Shown here piece after piece: positions 25,228 to 33,802 of a stretch of DNA of 64,000 nucleotides (position 1 is the first letter of the stretch; each line of letters starts with the position of its first letter). The notes under the pieces are model-generated. The model saw only the letters and a list, made by a program, of their open reading frames with translations. It was not told the DNA's origin and ran no database searches. Both the position numbers and the translations under genes were made by a program. Origin of the DNA: Deltaproteobacteria bacterium (lineage in GTDB: Bacteria > Myxococcota_A > Polyangia > Polyangiales > Polyangiaceae); assembly GCA_016218915.1 (NCBI GenBank), contig JACRCQ010000045.1, positions 1 to 64,000 on the forward strand. The letters run 5' to 3'.

Positions 25228-26723
25228 CCCCGGGTTCCTTCCCAGCGCCGGTTTGCGTGCATCACATTCCGGACGCACGCCGGTATCAGCTTGCCGTCCG
25301 CTTGCGGGTACGCCTGGCAGCACCGACGGACCCGGGCCAGGTCGAACGTGGACGCATCCTGGAACGCGTGAATGAAGATCGACTTGATCTTCCGCTCAGC
25401 CACGTTGAAGGCGGTCCTGGGATCGAAGCACGAGCACCCTGGTGCCTGCAGGCTCCTGAGAATCCCGCGCAACGTAGCGAGCACAGCCGGTCCTTCCGGC
25501 ACGGCTCCCACCGGGCCGCTCCACAGATCGTAGATGAGCTGCTTGAGCTTCTCGTGCTCATCTGCCGCAAGACCGAAGAGCAGACGGTTCGCGACCGCGT
25601 CCATCATGGTCGCTGCATCGGTGAGACGGTTGATCGACACGGCGCGCTGCGGTTCGGCCCGCTCGCTCACGCTCGCGGCTCCACGCGTACCGCTCGCGGC
25701 TCCATCACGAGGCTCATCGAGCATCAGATAGAACGCGAGGCTGAAGCACAGGGGGCTCGAGCATGGCAGGGGCACGAAGTCCTCACGGCTCACGTTCGGG
25801 TGGCCGGCATCTCCCAGCGCGCGGATCACGTCCGGGATCGTCATCCGCTCTCCGCCATCGCGGAGCCCGGCTCCCCGCCCTGCAAACGCGAGCGGCTGGA
25901 TCATCATGCTCACGATGTTGGGTTTCCCGAACAGCAGATCGAGCGCGCCTCGGAGCTCCTTGTCCTGCCTGCCACCTGCCAGGGTCATGGTGAGCGACGT
26001 CGTGATGTCGTTGTGCTCGAGCAGGCCCAGGACTCGAGCCTTGTCCTCGACCAGCGCCCGGCCACGAAGCGTCCGATACACATCGTCATCCGCCCCGTCC
26101 CACTGCAGCGACACCACCACGTTCCGCTTCCTGATCTCGTCGAGCAGCCGCGGCTCGGATAAGAACCGGAGGCCGTTGGTGGAGATGCTGACGCGTACGA
26201 CGTCTTTTCGGGACACCGCCTCATCGAGGATGGGCAGCAGCTGCGGGTGCATCAATGGCTCCCCGCCGGACAAGTTCAGGACATTGATCTGCTTCTCGGC
26301 GTCCAGCACCCGATCGATCACGCGACCGAACTGCTCCACGGTCATGTCCGCGGGCTTGTCCTGGCCGCCGGAGCCGTTGATGCATGCCGGGCAGCGCAGA
26401 TCGCAGCGGTTGGTGATCTCCACGATCGGCATGCACAGGTGCTGCTCGTGACGCTCGCAGAATCCGCACCCTTCCGGGCAGGGCTTGGAGGCGTCGCCCT
26501 CGAAGGCAGCGGGCACCCAACCGGGTTTCACGTAGCGCTGGGTTCGGAGATAATCCTCCACGCCGGCCCATATCTTCCCATCTGCCTCCCCATGCTCGGG
26601 GCAGAAGCGCAGCAGCCAGACCTCGTCGCCGCGAGCCTGCACCTTGGCAGGCACCAGCTTCAGACAGACCTCACAGACCCCCTGCGTGATCCCGAGAGTG
26701 CGTGCATCGTGCTCAGGATTCAT
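25224..26723 (-). CDS. Tes-like radical SAM protein B
   Basis: 499 residues. An N-terminal metal-binding knuckle (CEVC...RFCPEHG) is followed by CPEGCGFCERH, then the radical SAM cluster motif CDLRCPAC and LSGGEPLMHP. This order matches the family of archaeal tetraether lipid synthase (Tes), which couples lipid chains by C-C bond formation and carries several metal centres. Bacterial homologues exist, mostly uncharacterised. The start ATG overlaps the companion gene by 11 bases. A further Cys-rich stretch (PGCSCFDPRTAFNVAERKIKSIFIHAFQD) lies near the C-terminus. Substrate unknown. Confidence 0.8.
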   Translation of the reverse strand: MNPEHDARTLGITQGVCEVCLKLVPAKVQARGDEVWLLRFCPEHGEADGKIWAGVEDYLRTQRYVKPGWVPAAFEGDASKPCPEGCGFCERHEQHLCMPIVEITNRCDLRCPACINGSGGQDKPADMTVEQFGRVIDRVLDAEKQINVLNLSGGEPLMHPQLLPILDEAVSRKDVVRVSISTNGLRFLSEPRLLDEIRKRNVVVSLQWDGADDDVYRTLRGRALVEDKARVLGLLEHNDITTSLTMTLAGGRQDKELRGALDLLFGKPNIVSMMIQPLAFAGRGAGLRDGGERMTIPDVIRALGDAGHPNVSREDFVPLPCSSPLCFSLAFYLMLDEPRDGAASGTRGAASVSERAEPQRAVSINRLTDAATMMDAVANRLLFGLAADEHEKLKQLIYDLWSGPVGAVPEGPAVLATLRGILRSLQAPGCSCFDPRTAFNVAERKIKSIFIHAFQDASTFDLARVRRCCQAYPQADGKLIPACVRNVMHANRRWEGTRG

Positions 26724-28161
26724 GGCTGTCCGCCTTGCGCGCATCTGGACCCAGCACGTAGAATCGCTCGTCCTTCATGCGGTAGAATAGATTGTACGTG
26801 CACGCAGGCACCAGACGCCCTGGCTCGCACGGCACCAGATCCGGGCACATCATGGCCCGGGAGCAGTCGAAGTTGTCTTCATCCATGTGCGCGTGGACGT
26901 AGATCGTGCGGACCGCGGACTCGGCGAGGCGCTGACGCTCGAACGCAGTGGGGAGGGGTCCCTTTCCCGGATAGAGCTTCTCGAGAATCGAGCGGAACGT
27001 CTTGAGGTGCCCTGTCTCCCCTTTGGCAAACAGGTCCTGCACGACGTCCTTGAAGAACTCCTGGTCCAGATCCAGACGGATCAGATACGAGTCCTGCATC
27101 AGGGCGCTGATGCGCTCGGCCGGCGCAAATCGCGCAAAAGGCAGGAAGGTCTGGTCGACTTTGACCATGTAGCAAGTCAGGTAGCAGAGGGGGTGGGACG
27201 CGGGCCTGGGCAGGAAGTCGGAGAACTGCAGTGCGCCTTTGGATTGCTTCGCAACCATCCTGGCTGCTTCGTCCACGGGAATGTGCTCTCGCTTCGCCCA
27301 CTGGCCTCCGCCCTGGCCCGTATAGGTCATGGTCTGCACGGTGTGGCTCAGGATGTTGTCGTTGCTCGCCATCAGCTCGAGAATGCGGCCGGACACGTCC
27401 TCTTCCACACCCCGCTCCATCACCTGCAGAAGCGTCATGCGCACACCCGCACGGCTCAGGTTCTCGATCGCGCGCAGCTTGTCCTCGACGATGTCCCTGC
27501 CGTGCAATCGAATCGAGGTTTTGGGCTCGAAGGTATTGAACGACAGGATCACGTAGACCCCCAGCTCGGCCAGCTGCTCGCAGAGCGCGGGATCCTTTGC
27601 GAGCCGCAGGCCGTTCGAATTCATCGTGATCCGGCCGATCTCAGGGCGCTTGCAGCAACGCAGGATGTCCAGCAGCTGCGGGTGCAGCGTGGGCTCGCCG
27701 CCTGTGATGTTGATCAGGTCGACAGGAGCCGACGACTCCACGATCCAGTCCACGGTCGCGCGCATCTCCTCGACCGGCATGTGATAGATGCGGTCCGGGC
27801 GGTTGTACGTGAAGCATATGGGGCAGTTGAGATTGCAGGCATTGGTGATCGACAGCACCGGGAGCTGACAGCTGCTGGCATGCCAGGTGCACGGGCCGCA
27901 ATCGTGGGGGCAGCCGTGCTTCGACGGATGCGCGCCTTTGCGAGGCGCACGGTCCGGCTGCGCCCGCATCGCGTTCTGCAGGTACCACTCCGAATCTTCC
28001 GCGATCAGCGCCTCGGTATTCCTGCACGTCGGGCACAGGCTCTGCTGCCAGACCTTGCCAGCCCGAAGCACCACCCGCGCAGGCACGATCTCCCGGCAGG
28101 TCCTGCACATGCCGCGGACCGTGGTCAGATAGGTGGCGTCGCGATCCTCAAGCAGCCCCAT
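26713..28161 (-). CDS. Tes-like radical SAM protein A
   Basis: 482 residues, paralogous to the next gene. N-terminal knuckle C19/C22 and C43/C46, then CPHDCGPCTWH (C84/C88/C91), the radical SAM motif CNLNCPIC (C109/C113/C116), and NITGGEPTLHP. Near the C-terminus VRTIYVHAHMDEDNFD and a Cys pattern (CPDLVPCEPGRLVPAC) recur in both proteins. The closest family by architecture is Tes-like radical SAM enzymes acting on lipids. The gene begins inside the hotdog gene's 3' end (14-base overlap). Two such enzymes side by side suggest either two coupling steps or a heteromer. Confidence 0.8.
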   Translation of the reverse strand: MGLLEDRDATYLTTVRGMCRTCREIVPARVVLRAGKVWQQSLCPTCRNTEALIAEDSEWYLQNAMRAQPDRAPRKGAHPSKHGCPHDCGPCTWHASSCQLPVLSITNACNLNCPICFTYNRPDRIYHMPVEEMRATVDWIVESSAPVDLINITGGEPTLHPQLLDILRCCKRPEIGRITMNSNGLRLAKDPALCEQLAELGVYVILSFNTFEPKTSIRLHGRDIVEDKLRAIENLSRAGVRMTLLQVMERGVEEDVSGRILELMASNDNILSHTVQTMTYTGQGGGQWAKREHIPVDEAARMVAKQSKGALQFSDFLPRPASHPLCYLTCYMVKVDQTFLPFARFAPAERISALMQDSYLIRLDLDQEFFKDVVQDLFAKGETGHLKTFRSILEKLYPGKGPLPTAFERQRLAESAVRTIYVHAHMDEDNFDCSRAMMCPDLVPCEPGRLVPACTYNLFYRMKDERFYVLGPDARKADSHES

Positions 28162-28591
28162 GAATCTCCTTCCACAGCGCTTTCACGTCCTCAGGGTCCA
28201 GCAGCTCCGCCAGCGGCACCAGCTCCACCGTGAACCGCCCCTGCATGACCCGCTCGCCTTCGACCCTGGCCTCGCACACCGCCTCGATCACGCTCTCCGA
28301 CTCGCGTCTAGCCTCCACCGTGGTCAGCAGCACGTCTGACATCCCCACTTCGCGGTCGAACCGCATCTCCGCCACTTCGCTCAGCACCACCCCCTGGGAC
28401 CAATCCGAGCTTCGCATCACCAGCCAGCGTGCCAGATCCACGCAGGTCTCCATCACGAGCGTGGCAGGCATCGTGCCCTTGCGCCCGAATCGCTTCAGCA
28501 GGCTGTACTCCTCCAGGGAGATGCACTTGAGCCCTTCGATCCTTACCCAGGGCTCGAGCCTCTTCACGCGGTCCACGAACCGCCACTTCAT
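28148..28591 (-). CDS. Hotdog-fold dehydratase-like protein lacking the catalytic His
   Basis: 147 residues. The pattern KGTMPATLVMETCVDLARWL aligns with the MPGVLxxE helix of FabZ, keeping the Glu (E48). The position 14 residues earlier, where FabZ has its catalytic His, is Arg. It is therefore a FabZ/FabA-like hotdog protein that may be non-catalytic, a partner subunit or a thioesterase/binding variant. Start overlap with the upstream SDR is TGATG. A second, apparently complete FabZ-like protein lies at the other end of the run. Confidence 0.7.
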   Translation of the reverse strand: MKWRFVDRVKRLEPWVRIEGLKCISLEEYSLLKRFGRKGTMPATLVMETCVDLARWLVMRSSDWSQGVVLSEVAEMRFDREVGMSDVLLTTVEARRESESVIEAVCEARVEGERVMQGRFTVELVPLAELLDPEDVKALWKEIHGAA

Positions 28592-29304
28592 CAGATGCCA
28601 CCGTCCACGAACACGCTCTGGGCGTTCATGTAGCTGGCGCCTGGGCTCGCGAGGAAGGCGACCACGTCAGCCACTTCCTCGGGCTTGCCCGGACGCGCTG
28701 CCGTGCAGTAGCGCAGATACTCTGCCTTCTCCTTGTCAGGCACCATCCTCCCCACGCCGTCGTCGAGAAGCCCTGGAACTACCTCGTTGACCCGGATGTG
28801 GCTGCGGGCGAGCTCCCCTGCGAGCGCGAGGGTGAACCCGGTCACGCCCGCCTTGGCTGCTGCATAGTGCACCGGGACCTCGAGCAGACGATGGCCTGCG
28901 AGCGATCCCATGTTGATGATGATCCCCTTCTTGCGGGCAATCATCCCGCGCACCACCTCACGGGTCACCAGGAACATGCTCTTGAGATTCGCTCCCAGGA
29001 TCTCGTCCCAGTCCTCGGCTTCGATCAGAGGCAAGGGCATCACCTGGGTACGTCCAGCATTGTTGACCAGCACGTCGATCTGCCCGAGCTTTGCCAGCAC
29101 GTCCTTGACCATCCGCTCCACTTGCGCGGGCTGCGTCAGATCCACCTGGCAAGCCATGGCTCCGGTCTCCTGGGCCAACGCCTCGGCAGGCTCCTTTCCC
29201 CCGAGCCAGGTGAAAGCGACTTGGTGACCATCGCGCACGAACCTGCGCACGATCGCTCTTCCCACTGCCCCGCTTCCGCCCGTGACGAGCACCTTGTCAG
29301 GCAT
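28591..29304 (-). CDS. FabG-like 3-oxoacyl-ACP reductase (SDR)
   Basis: 237 residues, classic short-chain dehydrogenase: NADPH-binding TGGSGAVG, VLVNNAG, and the Ser-Tyr-Lys triad in NMGSLAG...YAAAK. It ends with ASYMNAQSVFVDGG, as FabG does. It would reduce beta-ketoacyl groups carried by the adjacent ACP. It is one of two SDRs in the run, overlapping the ACP gene by eight bases. The two are different enough to suggest distinct chain positions or substrates. Confidence 0.86.
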   Translation of the reverse strand: MPDKVLVTGGSGAVGRAIVRRFVRDGHQVAFTWLGGKEPAEALAQETGAMACQVDLTQPAQVERMVKDVLAKLGQIDVLVNNAGRTQVMPLPLIEAEDWDEILGANLKSMFLVTREVVRGMIARKKGIIINMGSLAGHRLLEVPVHYAAAKAGVTGFTLALAGELARSHIRVNEVVPGLLDDGVGRMVPDKEKAEYLRYCTAARPGKPEEVADVVAFLASPGASYMNAQSVFVDGGI

Positions 29305-29695
29305 GCTGCTCCTCCATCATCCGCATGACGAGATTGACGAAAGTCCCTACGCGGAATCGCTTGGGAAGGTCGGAGGTGCGCAGCCCTTCGGCGAGCTCTT
29401 CCGGTGGCACTTCCGGCATGGCCTTTCGAAGCTCCGCAAGCCCTTCTGCCGTGTAGATCCCGCCGACCTCGAAGGGCTTGTCGCCGAGCTGCTCCTTGGC
29501 ACGACGCTCGATCGAGCGTGGCGAGATCTTGATCTTGAACTTCTGCTCGAGCTGGAAGATCACGTCGAGCAGATCCAGGGAGTCGAGCTTGAGATCGTAG
29601 ATGATCCTGTCCTGCTCCTTGATCGTCTCGACGTCGATCTCCAGGATCGCTGCCAGGCATTCAGCCACACCGCGGAGAACTTCCTCCCGTGCCAT
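29297..29695 (-). CDS. Dedicated acyl carrier protein
   Basis: 132 residues, longer than a standard ACP of about 80. The N-terminal 80 residues give the four-helix ACP with phosphopantetheine Ser39 in YDLKLDSLDLLD. The C-terminal extension of about 50 residues (ELRKAMPEVPPEELAEG...FVNLVMRMMEEQHA) is helical and unexplained. The ATG at 29695 has GAGGAA upstream. The longer ORF-track start is a shadow. It should tether the growing chain for the ketosynthase, reductases and dehydratase encoded around it. The long tail may dock a partner. Confidence 0.85.
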   Translation of the reverse strand: MAREEVLRGVAECLAAILEIDVETIKEQDRIIYDLKLDSLDLLDVIFQLEQKFKIKISPRSIERRAKEQLGDKPFEVGGIYTAEGLAELRKAMPEVPPEELAEGLRTSDLPKRFRVGTFVNLVMRMMEEQHA

Positions 29696-29708
29696 TTCCT
29701 CTTCCTTC

Positions 29709-30353
29709 CTACGTTGCAGTCTCTGGGGACCGCTCCTCGATGATGATCGTCGCGACCTCTCCGACCGGGCGCCGCTCGGGCGCGCGCGGGTCCTCGGCCG
29801 GATACCCCAGCGCCACCAGGCACACGATCTCCTGGCGTGCCGCGATCCCCAGTCGTTTCTTGATGGCCTTGCCTGCGACAAGGGGGCCGGTCAGACAGCA
29901 GCTGCCCAGCCCGGACGCGTGCGCCGCGAGCATCAGGTTCTGCGTCGCCATCGCGGCCGACGTGCGCGCACCCGCTATCCCCGCTGCGTCCGCTCCGACC
30001 ATCTTCTCGAGGAATCCGTCGGACCGCCTGCACGTGACCACGAAGAGTGCCGGCGCTTTGCCGAACCAGTCGAAGTTCCCGGCATACGAGGCGATCTCCT
30101 CGGACAGACCTGACTCCGACGCGCTCGCGATCAGCTCCTCCCAGCGCTGACGCACCATGGCTGCGAGCTCCCCGATGACCGCGGCCGACGCGATCATCAC
30201 GAAGTGCCAATCCTGCCGGTTGCTCGCCGAGGGCGCCCAGGTCGCTGCCTCGACCAGGTCCGACAGAAGCGCTATCGGGACCTCGCGCGGCTTGAACCTG
30301 CGCACGCTTCGTCGCTCCTTGAGAACGCCCAGCAGCAGCTCCGCCTCGCTCAC
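29709..30353 (-). CDS. Nitroreductase-family FMN oxidoreductase
   Basis: 214 residues from a GTG start that overlaps the upstream SDR stop as GTGA. Family signature: RRSVRRFKPREVP, then EAATWAPSASNRQDWHFV (FMN binding), and later GSCCLTGPL. These flavoproteins reduce nitro groups or oxidise/reduce C=C and thiazoline-type bonds. Many sit in biosynthetic clusters as dehydrogenases or enoyl-type reductases. No separate enoyl reductase (FabI-like) is seen in the run, so it might fill that role, which is an inference only. Confidence 0.83.
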   Translation of the reverse strand: MSEAELLLGVLKERRSVRRFKPREVPIALLSDLVEAATWAPSASNRQDWHFVMIASAAVIGELAAMVRQRWEELIASASESGLSEEIASYAGNFDWFGKAPALFVVTCRRSDGFLEKMVGADAAGIAGARTSAAMATQNLMLAAHASGLGSCCLTGPLVAGKAIKKRLGIAARQEIVCLVALGYPAEDPRAPERRPVGEVATIIIEERSPETAT

Positions 30354-31057
30354 AGCCCCAACCCTCCGTCGACCCGGATCACCTGCCCATTGATGTACCC
30401 GGCGGCTTCGGACGCCAGGAAGGCGACCACCTCCGCGACCTCCTCGGGCTTGCCGAACCTTCGCACGGAGATCGCTTCCAGCAGCTTGTCCCCATGCTCC
30501 TCGCGTACCCGGGCCGACATCTCGGTCTCGATCACGCCGGGCGCAACGCAGTTCACCAGCACGCCCCTTCGCCCGAGCTCGATCGCCAGCACCCGGGTCA
30601 TGGACTCCAGCGCAGCCTTGCTCGATGCGTAGTTGATCTGGCCCCGCCCCCCCATGGTGGCCGAGATCGACGAAATATGGATGAGCCTTCCCCACCGGCC
30701 GAGCATCATGTACTTGCCCGCAGCGCGGCTGAGCCGGAACGCCCCGGTCAGGTTCGTGTCGATCACCCTCTGCCAGTCTTCGTCGGTCATCGCGAGCGCG
30801 GGAGCTTCCACGTTGACCGCTGCTGCGTTGACCACGATGTCGAGGCGTCCATGGTCGGCATGGATCTGCTCGCAGACCTGATCCACCTGCTGGCCGTCTC
30901 GAAGATCGAGAAGAACCGATCGTACCGCGTCGCTCGCGGCCGCGGGCTGGCGCGAGACGAATCCTGCATAGACCGTGGAGCACTGGGCGCAGAGCTTGCG
31001 CACGATCGCTGCGCCGATCTCTCCGCTTCCCCCTGCCACAAGCGCAACCCTGCTCAT
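30350..31057 (-). CDS. FabG-like 3-oxoacyl-ACP reductase (SDR) 2
   Basis: 235 residues. NAD(P)-binding AGGSGEIG, VVNAAAV in place of NNAG, and catalytic residues in ISSISATMGGRG...YASSK. The tail AGYINGQVIRVDGG is typical of FabG. The ATG overlaps the ketosynthase stop (ATGA). The ORF-track version runs 156 residues longer as a shadow of the ketosynthase gene. Likely reduces ketoacyl-ACP made by the adjacent ketosynthase pair. Confidence 0.86.
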   Translation of the reverse strand: MSRVALVAGGSGEIGAAIVRKLCAQCSTVYAGFVSRQPAAASDAVRSVLLDLRDGQQVDQVCEQIHADHGRLDIVVNAAAVNVEAPALAMTDEDWQRVIDTNLTGAFRLSRAAGKYMMLGRWGRLIHISSISATMGGRGQINYASSKAALESMTRVLAIELGRRGVLVNCVAPGVIETEMSARVREEHGDKLLEAISVRRFGKPEEVAEVVAFLASEAAGYINGQVIRVDGGLGL

Positions 31058-32292
31058 TTCATTGCCCTTCGAAGGACCAGCGTCGCGTTCTGCCCTCCAA
31101 ACCCGAAGGAGTTCGTCAGCACGTACTCGCCGTCGAACCCCCTGCCCGGGGCGGTCACGTGATCCAGCTCGCACCCTGGCCCCACGCTCTGCAGGCACGG
31201 GTTGGGAGGCAGCACGCCGCGCCCGATGGCCAGCAGACATGCACCCAGCTCCACTGCGCCCGCGGCTGCAATCAAGTGGCCAGTCATCGACTTGGTTGCG
31301 CTGATCGGAATGCGCTGCCAGGTTGCAGAGAACAGGCGCCGGATCGCCATGGCTTCGATCTCGTCGTTGAGCTGCGTGCCTGTCCCGTGCACGTTGATGT
31401 GTCCGATCGCAGCGCCGTCGATGCCTGCATCCTGCAAGGCAGACGCCATGGCGCGCTCGGCTCCCTTGCCTTCCGGATCCGGTGCGCTGAGGCTGCTCGC
31501 GTCCAGGCTCGAGCCGTACCCGCACAGCTCGGCGAGAATCGTCCTTCCCTGCGCGCGGGCTTGCTCCAACGGTTCGAGCACGGCAATCGCCGCCCCTTCC
31601 CCGAGCACGGTGCCGCTGCGCGAAGCATCAAAGGGCCGACACGCGTGGGCTCCCCTCGCGTTGTCCGTGGTCAAGGCCCCCAGCAGCTGGAAGCCGCCCA
31701 CGCCCAGCGGATTGATCATGGAGTCGAACGCACCGCAGACAGCTCGATCGACGCGACCCGATCGCACCGCGCGGAAGCCCTGCCCGATCGCCTGGGCGCC
31801 TGCAGCGCAGGCCGAGCAGTTGACCAGCACCTGCTCCGGGAGCCCGAAGCTGGCGCTGATCAGCCGGGCGGCTGTGTCCAGGGGCACCTGCACTGGAGGC
31901 CCTTCCCCTTGCAGGCACCTGCGCGCCACCTCGTGGAAGTCGAGCTTGCCGCCATGAATCGCCTTGCTCAGGTCGAACACCTCCAGGCTCGTGCCCAGAT
32001 GCAGCAGCGACTCCTGCCCGAGCCGGACAACGGCCGACTGCTCGAGCGCCTGCCTGCAAGCCTCGTAGGCGAATCCCACCTTCGGATCATGGGCCGCGAC
32101 CTCTGCAACCTCTGCGGGGAGCTCCAGCTCTTCCTTCACCTCCCCTGCGAGCTGCACCTCGAACGTGCTCACGTCGAAGCGCGTGATCCGTCGAATTCCG
32201 CTGTCGCCCCTCGTGAGCGACGCGAAGAAGGCGTCTGCTCCGACGCCGATCGGACTGACCACGCCGAACCCGGTGATTGCAACGCGCCTCAT
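31054..32292 (-). CDS. Beta-ketoacyl-ACP synthase (FabF/KS-alpha-like)
   Basis: 412 residues, the normal FabF length. The catalytic set is intact: Cys162 in VNCSACAAG, His302 in INVHGTGTQLND, Lys334 and His339 in ATKSMTGHL, and a C-terminal TNSFGFGGQNATLVL. It condenses malonyl-ACP with acyl-ACP. Start and stop both overlap neighbours by ATGA. It is coupled to a smaller KS-like protein that lacks these residues, the arrangement of KS-alpha/chain-length-factor pairs in type II PKS and aryl-polyene systems. Confidence 0.9.
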   Translation of the reverse strand: MRRVAITGFGVVSPIGVGADAFFASLTRGDSGIRRITRFDVSTFEVQLAGEVKEELELPAEVAEVAAHDPKVGFAYEACRQALEQSAVVRLGQESLLHLGTSLEVFDLSKAIHGGKLDFHEVARRCLQGEGPPVQVPLDTAARLISASFGLPEQVLVNCSACAAGAQAIGQGFRAVRSGRVDRAVCGAFDSMINPLGVGGFQLLGALTTDNARGAHACRPFDASRSGTVLGEGAAIAVLEPLEQARAQGRTILAELCGYGSSLDASSLSAPDPEGKGAERAMASALQDAGIDGAAIGHINVHGTGTQLNDEIEAMAIRRLFSATWQRIPISATKSMTGHLIAAAGAVELGACLLAIGRGVLPPNPCLQSVGPGCELDHVTAPGRGFDGEYVLTNSFGFGGQNATLVLRRAMK

Positions 32293-33257
32293 GGTTGCCC
32301 CTCGGCTTCCAGCTCGAAGGACAGCGCCTGGGCATCTGCGCCCCAAACCCTTGGCTCGACCTTTGCGCCCAGGCACGCCAGCCCCACCAGGATCCCAGGC
32401 GCCGCGGCGAACGTCCTTCCCATCCTGGCAGAAAGCGGATCGCTCCCCGCAGCCGTCGCCCCGTCCCGCACCGACCGCACGTGCATCGCCCGAATCCTCG
32501 CGAGGATCGGGATGCCGTCTCTGCTCGCAGTCGATGCGCGCTCCATGACCACGTAGCCGGCACCAGGAGACGGGTACTCATCCGGACCCAGCATTCCCAT
32601 TCGACGAAGGAACACGAGCGTGGCCGGGTGGGCGGGCTGATCTGCGCCTCCGGCAAGCGCGCAGTCCACCTCTCCGCTCGCCACGGCTTCCCAGGCTTCG
32701 GCCAGGGCGGCGCCGGTCTGGCCTTCCCACGGCGTGAAGATCAGGTTCGGGCCCTGGATCCCCTCCAGGATCGAGATGATGCACGCAGGCATGTTGGCGA
32801 GGATGCGGAACGACAGAAGCGGATTGGTCGCCGCAAGTCCCTCGGTACCGAGCAATCGACAGGAGAAGCGTCCGTCTTCGATCGAACGCTCGATCATCGG
32901 ACGCACCTCGTCGATGCCTGCGGCCGCGAGCCCTGTGCCAGCGAACAATCCCACGCGGGCCGGGTCGAAACGCTTGCGGACCGCTGCAGTTGCCATGGCT
33001 TCGTGCGCTGCTGCGGCACCGAGCGTTGCAGCAAACGACATGAACTTGAGCATGCGACGGTTGCCCACGCGAGCGGCTGCGTCGAACGCGTCGAGCACGC
33101 CTGCCTGGAATCCCTCGAGCTGCGTGCCCTGAAGCTCGGCAACGACGCGACGCTGGGCCTTGCGCCCATCGCACCATCCCTGGAGGCTGGATTGCGCGGT
33201 CAGCCCCAGGGGCGTGACCAGCCCGACCGCTGTCACCGCTACGTCATCGTGCTGCAT
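32289..33257 (-). CDS. Ketosynthase-like protein without active site (chain-length-factor-like)
   Basis: 322 residues, about 90 shorter than a full ketosynthase. The N-terminal thiolase fold is recognisable (VAVTAVGLVTPLGLT, ASGEVDCALAGGADQP). Ungapped alignment with its neighbour places Glu where the catalytic Cys should be (TPWEGQTGAAL versus NCSACAAGAQA), and no HGTGT or KxxxGH motif follows. The frame is intact and translationally coupled at both ends, so it is not a decayed gene. It probably partners the active ketosynthase to set chain length, as KS-beta subunits do (inference). Confidence 0.78.
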   Translation of the reverse strand: MQHDDVAVTAVGLVTPLGLTAQSSLQGWCDGRKAQRRVVAELQGTQLEGFQAGVLDAFDAAARVGNRRMLKFMSFAATLGAAAAHEAMATAAVRKRFDPARVGLFAGTGLAAAGIDEVRPMIERSIEDGRFSCRLLGTEGLAATNPLLSFRILANMPACIISILEGIQGPNLIFTPWEGQTGAALAEAWEAVASGEVDCALAGGADQPAHPATLVFLRRMGMLGPDEYPSPGAGYVVMERASTASRDGIPILARIRAMHVRSVRDGATAAGSDPLSARMGRTFAAAPGILVGLACLGAKVEPRVWGADAQALSFELEAEGQP

Positions 33258-33753
33258 GTTGATCGAGCCCGCGCATCCACAATGCAAGGACTTCCGCCCT
33301 GCGCGCTTCGAGCTTTTCGTTGTGTATCTCGTGGAAGGAGAAGGTGAGCGTGCACTCGGCTACCAGCTCGCCGCGGATGCGCGCCTGCGCCTTGGCCCGT
33401 CCCCCGAGCTCGTTGACCGAAACGCCCACAGCCTCGTACTCGAGCGTGTCGCCCGGGTAGGTGGGCAGACGGAACTTCGCGCGCTCCACGATGCTCATCA
33501 ACGCCTTGATGTTCTTGCCAGTATCCCTGCGCACGCCTTCTTCCAAGAGAAGGCCCGAGAGCTGGGCCATTCCCTCGATGATGAGCACGCCCGGCATGAT
33601 CGGCTTCGAAGGGAAGTGGTCGTCGAAGAAATCCTCGCTCAGAGCGACGTTCTTGACCGCGGTGCCTCGATGTCCCGGATCCCAGGAGGTAATTCGATCG
33701 ATCATCAGGAAGCGCACGCGATGCTCCGATCCCAGGGGCCGCGAAAGCGGCAA
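33244..33753 (-). CDS. FabZ-like 3-hydroxyacyl-ACP dehydratase
   Basis: 169 residues. The FabZ signature is complete: HRVRFLMIDRI near the start, then DHFPSKPIMPGVLIIEGMAQ with His46 and Glu60 as the likely catalytic pair. It dehydrates 3-hydroxyacyl-ACP. The ORF opens at a TTG (33753). The nearest in-frame ATG (33705) would cut into the conserved HR.RFLMIDR segment, so the upstream start is preferred, though the exact codon is uncertain. First of the tightly overlapping FAS-II genes; 49 bases separate it from the radical SAM gene upstream. Confidence 0.85.
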   Translation of the reverse strand: MPLSRPLGSEHRVRFLMIDRITSWDPGHRGTAVKNVALSEDFFDDHFPSKPIMPGVLIIEGMAQLSGLLLEEGVRRDTGKNIKALMSIVERAKFRLPTYPGDTLEYEAVGVSVNELGGRAKAQARIRGELVAECTLTFSFHEIHNEKLEARRAEVLALWMRGLDQHAAR

Positions 33754-33802
33754 TTCGGGGACTTACCCTAGGCCCGGTGCGGCTTCAACATCCCCCACCC
33801 CG

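Noticed and set aside
32289-33257. Short ketosynthase as a pseudogene
   Set aside because: The frame is intact, both ends are translationally coupled, and loss of active-site residues fits a chain-length-factor-like partner.
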